Assembly: GCF_003722315.1 (NCBI RefSeq)
Contig: NZ_CP033580.1
Location: 557,001-621,000 of the forward strand
Length of the DNA stretch: 64,000 nucleotides
Reading direction: 5' to 3'
DNA from: Thermoanaerobacter ethanolicus JW 200
Lineage (GTDB): Bacteria > Bacillota > Thermoanaerobacteria > Thermoanaerobacterales > Thermoanaerobacteraceae
Shown here: piece by piece, positions 43,469-51,515 of the stretch
Layout of the letters: every line of letters begins with the position of its first letter
Numbering within the stretch: position 1 is the stretch's first letter
The notes under the pieces: generated by a model
The model's input: the letters and a program-made list of their open reading frames with translations, nothing else
Databases searched by the model: none
What the model was told of the DNA's origin: nothing
Program-made: the position numbers and the translations under genes

Positions 43469-44639
43469 AGAAAAAATTATACTATGCAAAAAGATAGCTA
43501 TACACCCAACAAAAGAACAAATAGAGTGTATAGAAAGGGATAGTAACTTATGTAAAATACTTTACAACACCTATCTACGCCAGAGGATTGAATATTATAA
43601 CTGTTATGGTAAAACTATAACAATGTCAGAGCAAAGAAGTCAGATTAAATTATTAAGAGAGCAAAATACAGAGTATGCTAAAATATATGCAAAACATTTA
43701 CACGCAGTTTGCATAGATTTAGATACAGATTATAAGAATTGTTTAAAGAAAAGAGCAAATGGTAAAAAATCCAAACTTCCAAGATATAAAAATAAAGATT
43801 ACTTTTACCCATTAAAAACACCGAAAGAATATGTAAAAATAAATGACAATAAAATTAAGTTGGGTTTTTATGAGTTTGATATAGATATTAATGAAATACC
43901 TAAAAATTATGGTGAAGTATGGATAATAAAGTCAAGAAATAAGTATATGCTTTCAATAACCTATGAAGTAGAGAAAATAGAAAACAATTCAAACAATATT
44001 TTAGCAGTTGATTTAGGTATTTCTAAATTTATAACAGGAATAAGCCAAGATGGTAAAGTTATTGAGATTATAAATCCAAGATACGATAAATACTGGAACA
44101 AGAAGATAGATAAAGTAAGGTCAATGAGAGATAAAAAGAAAAAAGGAAGTAGAAGATATAAAAAACTTACAAAAACATTAAACAGGTTGTATGAAAAGAG
44201 AAGAAAACAGCAGGAACATTTCATTCATGCAATAACAAAGTATTTAGTATTAAACAATAAAGAAATAATATTAGGCAATCTGTCTCAAGGACAGATGGTA
44301 AAAAAATCTGAAATGAAAGCTCTAAACAGAAGTGTAAAGGAAAATTGGGGAGTGGGTAAATTTAAGACAGTATTAACATACAAGGCAAAATTGCATGGTG
44401 TTAATATTGTCTATATCGATGAAGCCTATACTTCTAAAACATGCTCAAATTGTGGTAGGAAACAAGATATGAATTTATCCAAAAGAGTATATAAGTGCCA
44501 ATGTGGTATGGAATTAGATAGAGATATAAACTCAAGCATAAATATATTCAACAGATATAAAGGGCATAAAGAGCTAAACTACAAAGAAATAAGTCAAGTA
44601 ACTACTTTACATTTCCGATATGGGAAATTAGTTGCTTGA
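43449..44639 (+). CDS. tnpB: TnpB RNA-guided nuclease, IS607-type
   Basis: A 396-residue TnpB of the OrfB/Cas12 ancestor family. The RuvC-like domain has D188 (ILAVDLGIS) and D359 (CGMELDRDINSSINI), and a zinc ribbon (TCSNCG and YKCQCG). At the usual RuvC-II glutamate position the sequence reads EIILGNLSQG, with G276 in place of Glu. A glutamate, E325, lies 49 residues later in IDEAYTSKTCSNCG. This fits the rearranged active site described for Fanzor proteins and some TnpB relatives, so it may still cut. GTG 43449 lies 7 bases after AAGGAAGTG; the gene overlaps tnpA. The role of TnpB is homing to donor sites guided by omega-RNA. Confidence 0.9.
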   Translation: MRFKKNEEKIILCKKIAIHPTKEQIECIERDSNLCKILYNTYLRQRIEYYNCYGKTITMSEQRSQIKLLREQNTEYAKIYAKHLHAVCIDLDTDYKNCLKKRANGKKSKLPRYKNKDYFYPLKTPKEYVKINDNKIKLGFYEFDIDINEIPKNYGEVWIIKSRNKYMLSITYEVEKIENNSNNILAVDLGISKFITGISQDGKVIEIINPRYDKYWNKKIDKVRSMRDKKKKGSRRYKKLTKTLNRLYEKRRKQQEHFIHAITKYLVLNNKEIILGNLSQGQMVKKSEMKALNRSVKENWGVGKFKTVLTYKAKLHGVNIVYIDEAYTSKTCSNCGRKQDMNLSKRVYKCQCGMELDRDINSSINIFNRYKGHKELNYKEISQVTTLHFRYGKLVA

Positions 44640-44795
44640 CTTAAAGAAAGGAGTGAACAAAAGTACCGTTGGCTCACGGTATGGCATTGTAGAGAGATGC
44701 CATTATGTACACTAAGCCATAAAGGCTTGAGTGTATGAGTAAAACCTATAAATATTGTAGATAATTTTAGATCTTTATAGGTTTTACAGAGCTGG
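44640..44795 (+). ncRNA. Probable omega-RNA at the 3' end of the IS607-type element
   Basis: The non-coding tail after tnpB forms successive hairpins: TACCGT/ACGGTA (44664-44681), TGGCAT/ATGCCA (44682-44702), and TACACTAAGCC/GGCTTGAGTGTA (44708-44735). A perfect 14-bp stem follows, GTAAAACCTATAAA (44739-44752) with TTTATAGGTTTTAC (44774-44787). The guide would start at the element boundary near 44796. Type and place fit TnpB omega-RNA; it is not matched to a known model. Confidence 0.6.
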
Positions 44796-44799
44796 TATT

Positions 44800-45918
44800 A
44801 TGAAATCAAAAGTATATTTTTACAATCTTAGGGCAAACAAAGCTAGCAGTAGTTTGTCCTCCAAAGTAGCGAGAATTTTTGATGTAGCGGGTTTTAAAAA
44901 CATTATTGATAAAAATGATTTGGTAGCTATTAAAATTCACTTTGGAGAAAAGGGAAACAACGCCTACATAAACCCTATATATGTAAGAAAAGTGGTTGAC
45001 AAAATTAAAAGTTATGGGGGAAAGCCTTTTTTAACAGATACAAATACTCTTTACAAAGGCAGTCGTTCAAATGCAGTTGACCATTTGGTGACAGCGATTG
45101 AAAATGGTTTCGCATATGCTGTTGTGAACGCACCAATAATAATTGCTGACGGTATTTTAAGCAAAGATTCTGTAGAAGTGAAAATTGATAAAAAGCATTT
45201 TGACACTGTAAAGATTGCTTCAAATATTTTCTTTGCAAACTCAATGATTGTGATGTCACACTTTAAAGGTCATGAATTGGCTGGCTTTGGAGGAGCTATC
45301 AAAAACTTAGCTATGGGGTGTGCACCTGCAGCAGGAAAACAACAGCAGCATTCAACAGTGCAGCCTGTCGTAGGAAAGGGATGTACCGCATGTCAAATGT
45401 GCATCAGGAATTGCCCCGTAAATGCGATATCTTTGGTCAATGGTTCAGCTTATATTGACCCTTCTATATGTATAGGGTGTGGAGAATGCGTGTCTATTTG
45501 TCAATATGGTGTCATAAAGCCTCAATGGGGAACTGATATGGATGCTTTTGTAGAGAGAATGACGGAATACGCATATGGCGCTTATTCTACAAAAAAAGGC
45601 AAAATTGCGTTTATAAATTTTGTCATGAATGTTACACCACTTTGCGATTGTACGCCTTGGAGCGATGCGCCGATTGTCCCTGACATAGGAATATTGGCTT
45701 CCTTTGACCCTGTTGCCATAGATCAGGCAAGCTATGACCTTGTGAATCAGCAATTTGGCCACAAAGGCACAGCTTTAGAAGAAGCGGGATATGGCATGAA
45801 TCCTGGAGAAGACAAATTTAAAGCTTTGCACCCTGAAACAAAAGGAGAACTACAATTAAAATACGGCGAAGAAATTGGCTTGGGTACAAGAGATTATGAA
45901 CTTATTGAACTAAAATAG
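44800..45918 (+). CDS. DUF362 protein with two [4Fe-4S] ferredoxin motifs
   Basis: A 372-residue protein. The N-terminal and C-terminal parts form the DUF362 domain (VAIKIHFGEKGNNAYINPIYVR, MSHFKGHELAGFGGAIKNLAMG, ASFDPVAIDQASYDLVN). Between them are two cluster motifs, CTACQMCIRNCPVNAI and CIGCGECVSICQYGVI. Likely an iron-sulfur electron-transfer protein; its partner is unknown. Its native ribosome-binding site GAGGTGG appears to have been split off by the IS607-type insertion; only the weak GAGCTGG now precedes the ATG. Translation may be reduced. Confidence 0.88.
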   Translation: MKSKVYFYNLRANKASSSLSSKVARIFDVAGFKNIIDKNDLVAIKIHFGEKGNNAYINPIYVRKVVDKIKSYGGKPFLTDTNTLYKGSRSNAVDHLVTAIENGFAYAVVNAPIIIADGILSKDSVEVKIDKKHFDTVKIASNIFFANSMIVMSHFKGHELAGFGGAIKNLAMGCAPAAGKQQQHSTVQPVVGKGCTACQMCIRNCPVNAISLVNGSAYIDPSICIGCGECVSICQYGVIKPQWGTDMDAFVERMTEYAYGAYSTKKGKIAFINFVMNVTPLCDCTPWSDAPIVPDIGILASFDPVAIDQASYDLVNQQFGHKGTALEEAGYGMNPGEDKFKALHPETKGELQLKYGEEIGLGTRDYELIELK

Positions 45919-45942
45919 CAGGTTAATCCTGCTATTTTTTTT
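45912..45942 (+). terminator. Terminator after the DUF362 gene
   Basis: AATAGCAGG (45914-45922) pairs with CCTGCTATT (45928-45936), followed by TTTTTT. Confidence 0.88.
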
Positions 45943-46022
45943 AAAATTTTTAATGATTTTTGACAACGTTTATAGTATTATATTATTAGAGAAATCAACG
46001 GGAGATAAAGGAGAGAAATTTA

Positions 46023-46184
46023 ATGGAAAAGTATTTTGTTATAATTTCCATAATTTCGGTGGTAACACTAATATTGCTTTTATTAGTTCTGATAGCTTTT
46101 GTTAAATGGACGGATAGAATTTTTGGAATTGAAAATGAGAAAAAAGGGAAAAATGACAAAGATAAAAAAGAAAAAAATAATTAA
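46023..46184 (+). CDS. Small single-pass membrane protein
   Basis: A 53-residue frame. It has one hydrophobic segment (YFVIISIISVVTLILLLLVL) and a Lys/Asp/Asn-rich cytoplasmic tail. AAAGGAGAG lies upstream at normal spacing, and a TTGACA hexamer (45960-45965) with an AT-rich -10 region precedes it. I recognise no family. It is probably real because of the clean start signals and the amphipathic layout. The next gene starts 26 bases later. Confidence 0.6.
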   Translation: MEKYFVIISIISVVTLILLLLVLIAFVKWTDRIFGIENEKKGKNDKDKKEKNN

Positions 46185-46209
46185 TATGGCATAAAAAGGA
46201 GCTGATACT

Positions 46210-47022
46210 TTGGAAATAGGTTTTAAAAGGAATGAGGTAAAAGGAGTAGTTTTTTACACAATACCTTCTTTTGAAAAGACAGGGCTAGTCAAACACCTTT
46301 TTACTACTAGAATTGGCGGTGTAAGCAAAGGCAAATACGCTTTCTTGAATTTAAGCTTAAAAAGATATGACACTAAAGAGGAAGTCTATGAAAATTTTAA
46401 AATAATATGTGATATTGGCGGTTTTTCATATGAAGATATGGTTTTTTCAGACCAAGTTCATGGTGATGTTATAAAAAAGGTGACTTACGAAGATAAAGGC
46501 AAAAACTTTGGTGGAAGTGATATCTCTGGTGTAGATGCCCTTATGACTAATGAAAGAGGCATTCCTCTTGTTACATTTTATGCCGACTGTGTGCCTTTGT
46601 TTTTCTTAGACCCTGTCAAAAAAGTTATTGCCCTTGCACACGCAGGATGGAGAGGCACAGTAGCTTACATTGGGCCTAAAATAGTTAATGCCATGAAAGA
46701 AGAATACGGCTCAAATCCCAAAGATATACTTGTAGGGATAGGCCCTTCTATATACAAATGCTGCTATGAAGTAGGTGATGATGTTGCGAATAAAATTAAA
46801 GATGTTATTGATGAATGGGAAAAAGTTCTTGTGAAAAAGGCGGGGGGCAAATGGATGCTGGATTTACAGCTTACCAACTACATTGAACTTATAAATACTG
46901 GCATACCAGATGAAAACATTACAGTAAGCCAAATGTGCACCCATTGCAATAGTGAATTTTATTCCTATAGAAGAGACAAAGGCATGACAGGCAGTATGGC
47001 AGCTTTTATGGAACTTAAGTAG
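46210..47022 (+). CDS. YfiH/PgeF-like (DUF152) multicopper-fold protein
   Basis: A 270-residue protein of the YfiH/YlmD family (older name: polyphenol oxidase or laccase domain). Motifs are FSDQVHGDVI, TFYADCVPLFFLDPVKKVIALAHAGWRGTV with the zinc/copper histidines, and MCTHCNSEFYSYRRDKG near the end. E. coli YfiH (PgeF) corrects mis-incorporated serine in peptidoglycan precursors; relatives are purine nucleoside phosphorylases or adenosine deaminases. The exact activity here cannot be told. TTG 46210 lies 8 bases after AAAGGAG. Confidence 0.88.
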   Translation: MEIGFKRNEVKGVVFYTIPSFEKTGLVKHLFTTRIGGVSKGKYAFLNLSLKRYDTKEEVYENFKIICDIGGFSYEDMVFSDQVHGDVIKKVTYEDKGKNFGGSDISGVDALMTNERGIPLVTFYADCVPLFFLDPVKKVIALAHAGWRGTVAYIGPKIVNAMKEEYGSNPKDILVGIGPSIYKCCYEVGDDVANKIKDVIDEWEKVLVKKAGGKWMLDLQLTNYIELINTGIPDENITVSQMCTHCNSEFYSYRRDKGMTGSMAAFMELK

Positions 47023-47088
47023 TTTTTCTTTTATGATATTTGTTCTAATATATAAGTTAAAGAAATGGTTATTTATGTTTTTTGCATA

Positions 47089-47141
47089 TTGACTATTTCT
47101 ATATTGGATAATATAATCAAATTGAATAATATGATAATATA
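47089..47141 (+). promoter_or_regulatory. Toxin-antitoxin promoter with repeated operator-like sites
   Basis: TTGACT (47089-47094), a 17-base spacer and TATAAT (47112-47117). GATAATATA occurs at 47107-47115, over the -10, and again at 47133-47141. These are likely operator elements for autoregulation by the antitoxin. Confidence 0.6.
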
Positions 47142-47172
47142 GTAAATAAAAATAGTGAAAGAGGTGGTAAGA

Positions 47173-47406
47173 ATGAGAGTAAATGCTACAGAATTCAAAA
47201 CAAGAGTTGGTAAATATTTAGAATTAGTTGATAAAGAAGAAATTATTATAACGAAAAATGGACGTGAAGTTGCAAAACTTATTCCAGCAAAAAAAGAAGG
47301 TACTCCAAATGCAGATTTTTTGTATGGAATTTTATCTGACTATCCTAACAAAAATATATCTGCTGAGCAAATACGGGAAGAAAGAATAAGAAATAAATAC
47401 AATTAA
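47173..47406 (+). CDS. Phd/YefM-type antitoxin
   Basis: A 77-residue antitoxin. The N-terminal half (MRVNATEFKTRVGKYLELVD, then IIITKNGREVAKLIP) is the Phd/YefM DNA-binding fold; the C-terminal half (SAEQIREERIRNKYN) would bind and block the toxin. GAGGTGG lies 5 bases before ATG 47173, so the longer frame from 47155 is not needed. It is followed by a PIN-domain toxin gene 50 bases downstream, forming a type II module with operator-like repeats upstream. Confidence 0.88.
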   Translation: MRVNATEFKTRVGKYLELVDKEEIIITKNGREVAKLIPAKKEGTPNADFLYGILSDYPNKNISAEQIREERIRNKYN

Positions 47407-47456
47407 AGGGGAGGGAAGATTACCCGTTAAATAACAATATGGGTATAATAGGTTAA

Positions 47457-47876
47457 ATGATGAAAGTGTTAATTGATACTAACGTTATTCTTGATGTTTT
47501 ATTAAAAAGAACTCCCTTTGACGTAGATGCTTATAACATATTAAAATTAGCGGAAGAAAAAAAGATAAATGCTTATTTAGCTGCTTTTTCAATTACGGAT
47601 ATATATTATTTCATAAATAAAAACCTTTCTCACAATGAAAGCATAAAAGCATTAGAAGCTTTGTTAAGTATAGTAGAAGTAGTGAGTATAACAAAACATG
47701 ATATAAAGAAAGCAATGAATTTTAAGGAGTTTAGAGATTTAGAAGATGCTTTACAAATGCAATGTTTGAAAAAGTTAAAGGGTGATTTGATTATTACAAG
47801 AGATGAGAAATTTAAAAAAATAACTAATAAAGCAATATCACCAAAAGATTTTTTATCCAATGAGAGCTTAAATTAA
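47457..47876 (+). CDS. PIN-domain toxin (VapC-like)
   Basis: A 139-residue PIN-domain ribonuclease. The acidic active site includes the aspartate in VLIDTNVILDVL, and the later pair in FRDLEDALQMQC and ITRDEKF. Such toxins cut tRNA or rRNA. No good ribosome-binding site precedes the ATG. A TATAAT (47444-47449) ends 7 bases before it, so a leaderless transcript is possible besides translation from the antitoxin mRNA. The next ATG, 3 bases on, could also serve. Pairs with the Phd-type antitoxin. Confidence 0.88.
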   Translation: MMKVLIDTNVILDVLLKRTPFDVDAYNILKLAEEKKINAYLAAFSITDIYYFINKNLSHNESIKALEALLSIVEVVSITKHDIKKAMNFKEFRDLEDALQMQCLKKLKGDLIITRDEKFKKITNKAISPKDFLSNESLN

Positions 47877-48008
47877 AAACTAATACAAATGCTACCATAC
47901 TTTTTATGCCATAAGACCTATTCAGGGTCTTTTTTATTTTATCTAAAAACTTTTGTTCACAACTTATGCAATTTACTAAATATTCCGCTACAATTCCTGC
48001 CATATTTA

Positions 48009-48024
48009 TGGTATATTTTTTGCA
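48009..48024 (+). promoter_or_regulatory. Sigma-54-like promoter before the LevR-type gene
   Basis: TGGTATATTTTTTGCA has GG at 48010-48011 and GC at 48022-48023 with the required 10-base gap. It departs from TGGCACG-N4-TTGC in the first element. Lies 30 bases before the start. A sigma-A reading (CATAAT) is also possible. Confidence 0.4.
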
Positions 48025-48053
48025 TAATATACATTGAAGGGAGGCTTGTCACT

Positions 48054-50987
48054 ATGATTGAAAGGATTTTTGAAATTATACAAAAAGAGGATAAAAAGAA
48101 TCCTTTAACAGATGACCAAATAGCCGCAATTCTCAATATTAAAAGAGAAGATGTGACACAATTTAGACTGAAAAATAATATTCCTGACTCAAGAGAAAGA
48201 AGAAAACCTTACATTTTAGAAGATGCAAAAAAAATAATTTCAAAGGACCCAAATATTTCAGATAGAAATTTGACAAAACAATTAAATAATTTAGGATATA
48301 ATATTTCTCGTTTTGTAGCTACACAAATAAAAAAGGAAATTTTAAAAGATAAAATTGCAGATAATTTAGTGCAACAAAGTACTATTAAAAACGATAATGT
48401 AAATTTTGAAACTCCTAAAACAGCTAAAAGCTTACTCTCATTTAAAGAGATTATTGGAAGCGAAGGAAGCCTTAAAGTGCAGATAAGCCTTGCAAAAGCT
48501 GCAGTACTTTATCCTCCCCATGGATTGCATACTTTAATAGTAGGACCATCAGGATCTGGAAAAAGCCAGTTGGCTGAAGCAATGTACAACTATGCAATAG
48601 AGTCTGGAAGATTTAATGAAAATGCGCCTTTTGTAGTTTTTAACTGTGCTGATTATGCGGATAATCCACAACTACTCATGGCGCAACTTTTTGGTTATGT
48701 AAAAGGCGCTTTCACAGGGGCTGATACTGCAAAAGCGGGATTGGTAGAAAAAGCTGATGGTGGAATTTTGTTTTTGGACGAAGTCCACAGGCTTCCAAGT
48801 GAAGGACAAGAGATACTCTTTTATTTGTTGGACAAAGGAAAATTCAGACGATTAGGGGAAACAGAAAGTACTAGAGAGGCACAAATTATGCTTATTGCTG
48901 CTACTACTGAAAATCCTGAATCTTCGCTATTACTTACTTTTAGGAGAAGAATTCCTATGGTGATAGAACTTCCTTCTCTTTCAGAAAGACCTCCCCAAGA
49001 AAGATATGAAATTATACATCATTTTTTCTCAAAAGAGTCTTTTAGAATTAATAAATCGATTATTGTAAAAAAAGAGGCAGTAAGAGCTCTTATGCTTTAT
49101 GACTGTCCGGGGAATATAGGGCAGCTAAGGAGCGATATTCAAGTTGCCTGTGCGAGGAGCTTTTTAAATTCATTAGGGAGTAAAAGCTCTTCATTGACAA
49201 TAGACCTTTCAGATTTACCTAACCACGTAAAAATGGGGATAATCAGAGTAAATAAAAGAGATCCCGAAATAGAAAGATATTCAAATGAAGACATTATGGT
49301 GTATCCTGACAAGGAAATTAAGTTATATCCAAAAGAAGATAGATATATGCTGCCTGATGAAATATATCAATTTATAGAAGAAAGGTTTATTGACTTAAAA
49401 AGACAAGGACTTACAAAAGAGGAGATAGATAAAATTCTCGGGAAAGAGATAGAGGCGGAGCTGAAGAAATTTGCTGTAAATGTAAAATCTAACATAACAA
49501 TTTCAAAAAAAGAATTGACAAACATAGTAGGAGAAAAAATTGTAAATGCTGTTGAAAAAGCATACGAGATTGCTAAAAAAAGTTTTAAAAACTTAGAGGA
49601 TAATCTCTTTTATTCCCTTGCTATACACTTAAGTGCTGCTTATGAAAGAATATTAAGCGGCAAACCAATAATTAATCCTCAACTTGAAAACATAGTGAAA
49701 GAATATCCTGTTGAGTATTCTATTGCTAAAATTATGGCAAAACAAATTAACAAAGAATTAGAAATACAGCTGCCTGATGAAGAAGTGGGCTTTATTGCTA
49801 TGTATCTAAGGACATTCTCAGGGGACAAAGAAATAACTAAAGGCAGAGTGGGCGTAGTTGTGCTTACGCACGGCCATGTTGCAAGTGGCATGGCAGAGGT
49901 GGCAAATAAACTCTTAGGGGTAAATCATGCAGTCGGTATAGATATGGCTCTTGATGAAAGCCCAGAATCTGTTCTTGAGAGGACAATTGAAGTAGTGAAA
50001 AGAATAGACGAAGGCAAAGGCTGCATTATTTTGGTTGACATGGGTTCATTAATTACCTTTGGTGAAATTATAACCAAAAGGACAGGGATACCTACAAGAG
50101 TGGTAGGAAGAGTAGATACGGTTATGGTGTTGGAAGCTGTCAGAAGAGCTATTATACCGGATACTAATTTAGATGAAATAGCAGATGCGTTAGACGTAGA
50201 TAAAACATATATAGGAAGAGTTGAAGGTATAAAGAGTAAAGATAAGCTTCCAAAAGCAATTGTAACTGTATGTATTACAGGAGAGGGAACAGCGTTAAAA
50301 ATAAAGAAATATATTGAAGATGTCTTACCACAACTAAAAGATGATTACAAAATAATACCTGTTGGAATGCTCAGGCAGGAAGATATTGAAAAAGAAATTT
50401 CAAAAATAAGAGAAGAAAATGAAGTGGTAGCTTTTGTTGGTACAATAAATCCCGGCATAAAAAGTATACCTTTTATATCTGTTGAAGATATTTTACATGG
50501 CACAGGGATTGAAAAGCTTAAAAAAATCCTCAATTTAAAGGTTGAAAATCCATTGAAAGAAATCATTGATGAAAACCTTATCTTATGTGATGTGGATATT
50601 TCTATGAAAAGTGATGTCATAGATAAATTAGTAGAATTGCTTCAAGATAAAGGTTATGTAGATGATAAGTTTTTGCTAAGTGTATACAAAAGAGAATCAA
50701 TGGGAGCCACCTGGATGAAAGGCGGTATAGCTATACCACATGGATACACGAAAAACGTTACGAAATCTGCCATAGCAATTGCAAAATTAAAAAAACCTAT
50801 TTTTTGGGAAGGAGAGCTTAAAGCGGATTTAGTTTTTATGATAGCGTTAAAAGAAGATTCGAAGGATTATATGCTTGATTTATATAAAGTAATGACAGAC
50901 GAAAAGATTGTAAATGCTTTGAAGGGAGCTAAAAGTCCGGTTCAAATAAAAGAAATAATATTAAAAAATACACTACCGGCCAATTAA
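48054..50987 (+). CDS. LevR-type sigma-54 activator with PTS regulatory domains
   Basis: A 977-residue activator. Order: N-terminal HTH (LTDDQIAAILNIKREDVTQFR), AAA+ sigma-54 interaction domain (about 130-400: Walker A GPSGSGKS near 165, GAFTGA near 220, Walker B GGILFLDEVHRL), a PRD domain (about 430-590), an EIIA-mannose-like domain (VVVLTHGHVASGMAEV), an EIIB-like region (KAIVTVCITGEGTA), and a C-terminal EIIA of the fructose/mannitol type (GGIAIPHG). Classical LevR ends in a second PRD; this one ends in an EIIA instead. It would sense PTS phosphorylation and switch on the sigma-54 promoter at 50988. ATG 48054 follows AAGGGAGG (48037-48044). Confidence 0.9.
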   Translation: MIERIFEIIQKEDKKNPLTDDQIAAILNIKREDVTQFRLKNNIPDSRERRKPYILEDAKKIISKDPNISDRNLTKQLNNLGYNISRFVATQIKKEILKDKIADNLVQQSTIKNDNVNFETPKTAKSLLSFKEIIGSEGSLKVQISLAKAAVLYPPHGLHTLIVGPSGSGKSQLAEAMYNYAIESGRFNENAPFVVFNCADYADNPQLLMAQLFGYVKGAFTGADTAKAGLVEKADGGILFLDEVHRLPSEGQEILFYLLDKGKFRRLGETESTREAQIMLIAATTENPESSLLLTFRRRIPMVIELPSLSERPPQERYEIIHHFFSKESFRINKSIIVKKEAVRALMLYDCPGNIGQLRSDIQVACARSFLNSLGSKSSSLTIDLSDLPNHVKMGIIRVNKRDPEIERYSNEDIMVYPDKEIKLYPKEDRYMLPDEIYQFIEERFIDLKRQGLTKEEIDKILGKEIEAELKKFAVNVKSNITISKKELTNIVGEKIVNAVEKAYEIAKKSFKNLEDNLFYSLAIHLSAAYERILSGKPIINPQLENIVKEYPVEYSIAKIMAKQINKELEIQLPDEEVGFIAMYLRTFSGDKEITKGRVGVVVLTHGHVASGMAEVANKLLGVNHAVGIDMALDESPESVLERTIEVVKRIDEGKGCIILVDMGSLITFGEIITKRTGIPTRVVGRVDTVMVLEAVRRAIIPDTNLDEIADALDVDKTYIGRVEGIKSKDKLPKAIVTVCITGEGTALKIKKYIEDVLPQLKDDYKIIPVGMLRQEDIEKEISKIREENEVVAFVGTINPGIKSIPFISVEDILHGTGIEKLKKILNLKVENPLKEIIDENLILCDVDISMKSDVIDKLVELLQDKGYVDDKFLLSVYKRESMGATWMKGGIAIPHGYTKNVTKSAIAIAKLKKPIFWEGELKADLVFMIALKEDSKDYMLDLYKVMTDEKIVNALKGAKSPVQIKEIILKNTLPAN

Positions 50988-51004
50988 TTGGCACGATATT
51001 TGCA
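50979..51004 (+). promoter_or_regulatory. Sigma-54 promoter of the PTS operon with overlapping palindrome
   Basis: TTGGCACGATATTTGCA (50988-51004) has GG at 50990-50991 and GC at 51002-51003, an ideal -24/-12 promoter. A 14-bp perfect palindrome, GCCAATTAATTGGC (50979-50992), overlaps the -24 element and the end of the activator gene. The palindrome may be an operator for a second regulator. Confidence 0.85.
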
Positions 51005-51041
51005 CTATATAGAAGGGCAGTAGATGAGGAGGTAATTGTTG

Positions 51042-51515
51042 ATGAGAATATCAGAGTATTTCAATAAAGAATTAATTGTTACAAATTTAGATGTTAAAAG
51101 TAAAGAAGAAATATTTAAAGTACTATTTAAAAAACTATATGATAACGGTTTTGTAAAAGAGAGTTTTTTAGATGCAATTATTAAACGTGAAAAAACTTTT
51201 CCAACAGGTTTGCAATTAAATACGTATAATGTTGCAATTCCTCATACAGATCCAGAACATGTAATAAAACCTGCAATAGCTATTGCAACATTGTCAAAAC
51301 CTGTTATATTTAAAAACATGGCAAATCCGTTGGAAGAAGTAAATGTTAGCATTGTATTTATGATGGCACTAAATGAAGCACATAGCCAGGTGGAGATGCT
51401 TCAACAAATGGTTCAATTAATACAGAATGACACATTACTTGAGAAAATAATTGAAGCAAATGGAGGTGATAAAATCATTGATATAATAAAAAATGCTTCA
51501 TTTACATTGAATTAA
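51042..51515 (+). CDS. PTS EIIA component, galactitol/fructose type
   Basis: A 157-residue EIIA of the fructose-mannitol/GatA fold. The phospho-acceptor is H68 in YNVAIPHTDPEHV. It would pass phosphate from HPr to the EIIB encoded further on. ATG 51042 has AGGAGG (51027-51032) 9 bases upstream. First gene after the sigma-54 promoter. It is separated from EIIB by 465 bases with no intact gene, unlike the usual tight gatABC order. Confidence 0.88.
   Translation: MRISEYFNKELIVTNLDVKSKEEIFKVLFKKLYDNGFVKESFLDAIIKREKTFPTGLQLNTYNVAIPHTDPEHVIKPAIAIATLSKPVIFKNMANPLEEVNVSIVFMMALNEAHSQVEMLQQMVQLIQNDTLLEKIIEANGGDKIIDIIKNASFTLN

Larger units (their letters stand above)
42751..44795 (+). mobile_element. 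IS607-type element
   Basis: About 2.04 kb carrying a serine-recombinase tnpA and a tnpB followed by a structured 3' end. As expected for IS607 there are no terminal inverted repeats. Both junctions show GG: AATGAGGTGG at 42742-42751 on the left, and GAGCTGG ending at 44795 on the right. Joining the flanks recreates GAGGTGG-TATT-ATG, a good ribosome-binding site and start for the DUF362 gene, so these boundaries are well supported but inferred. Confidence 0.8.
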
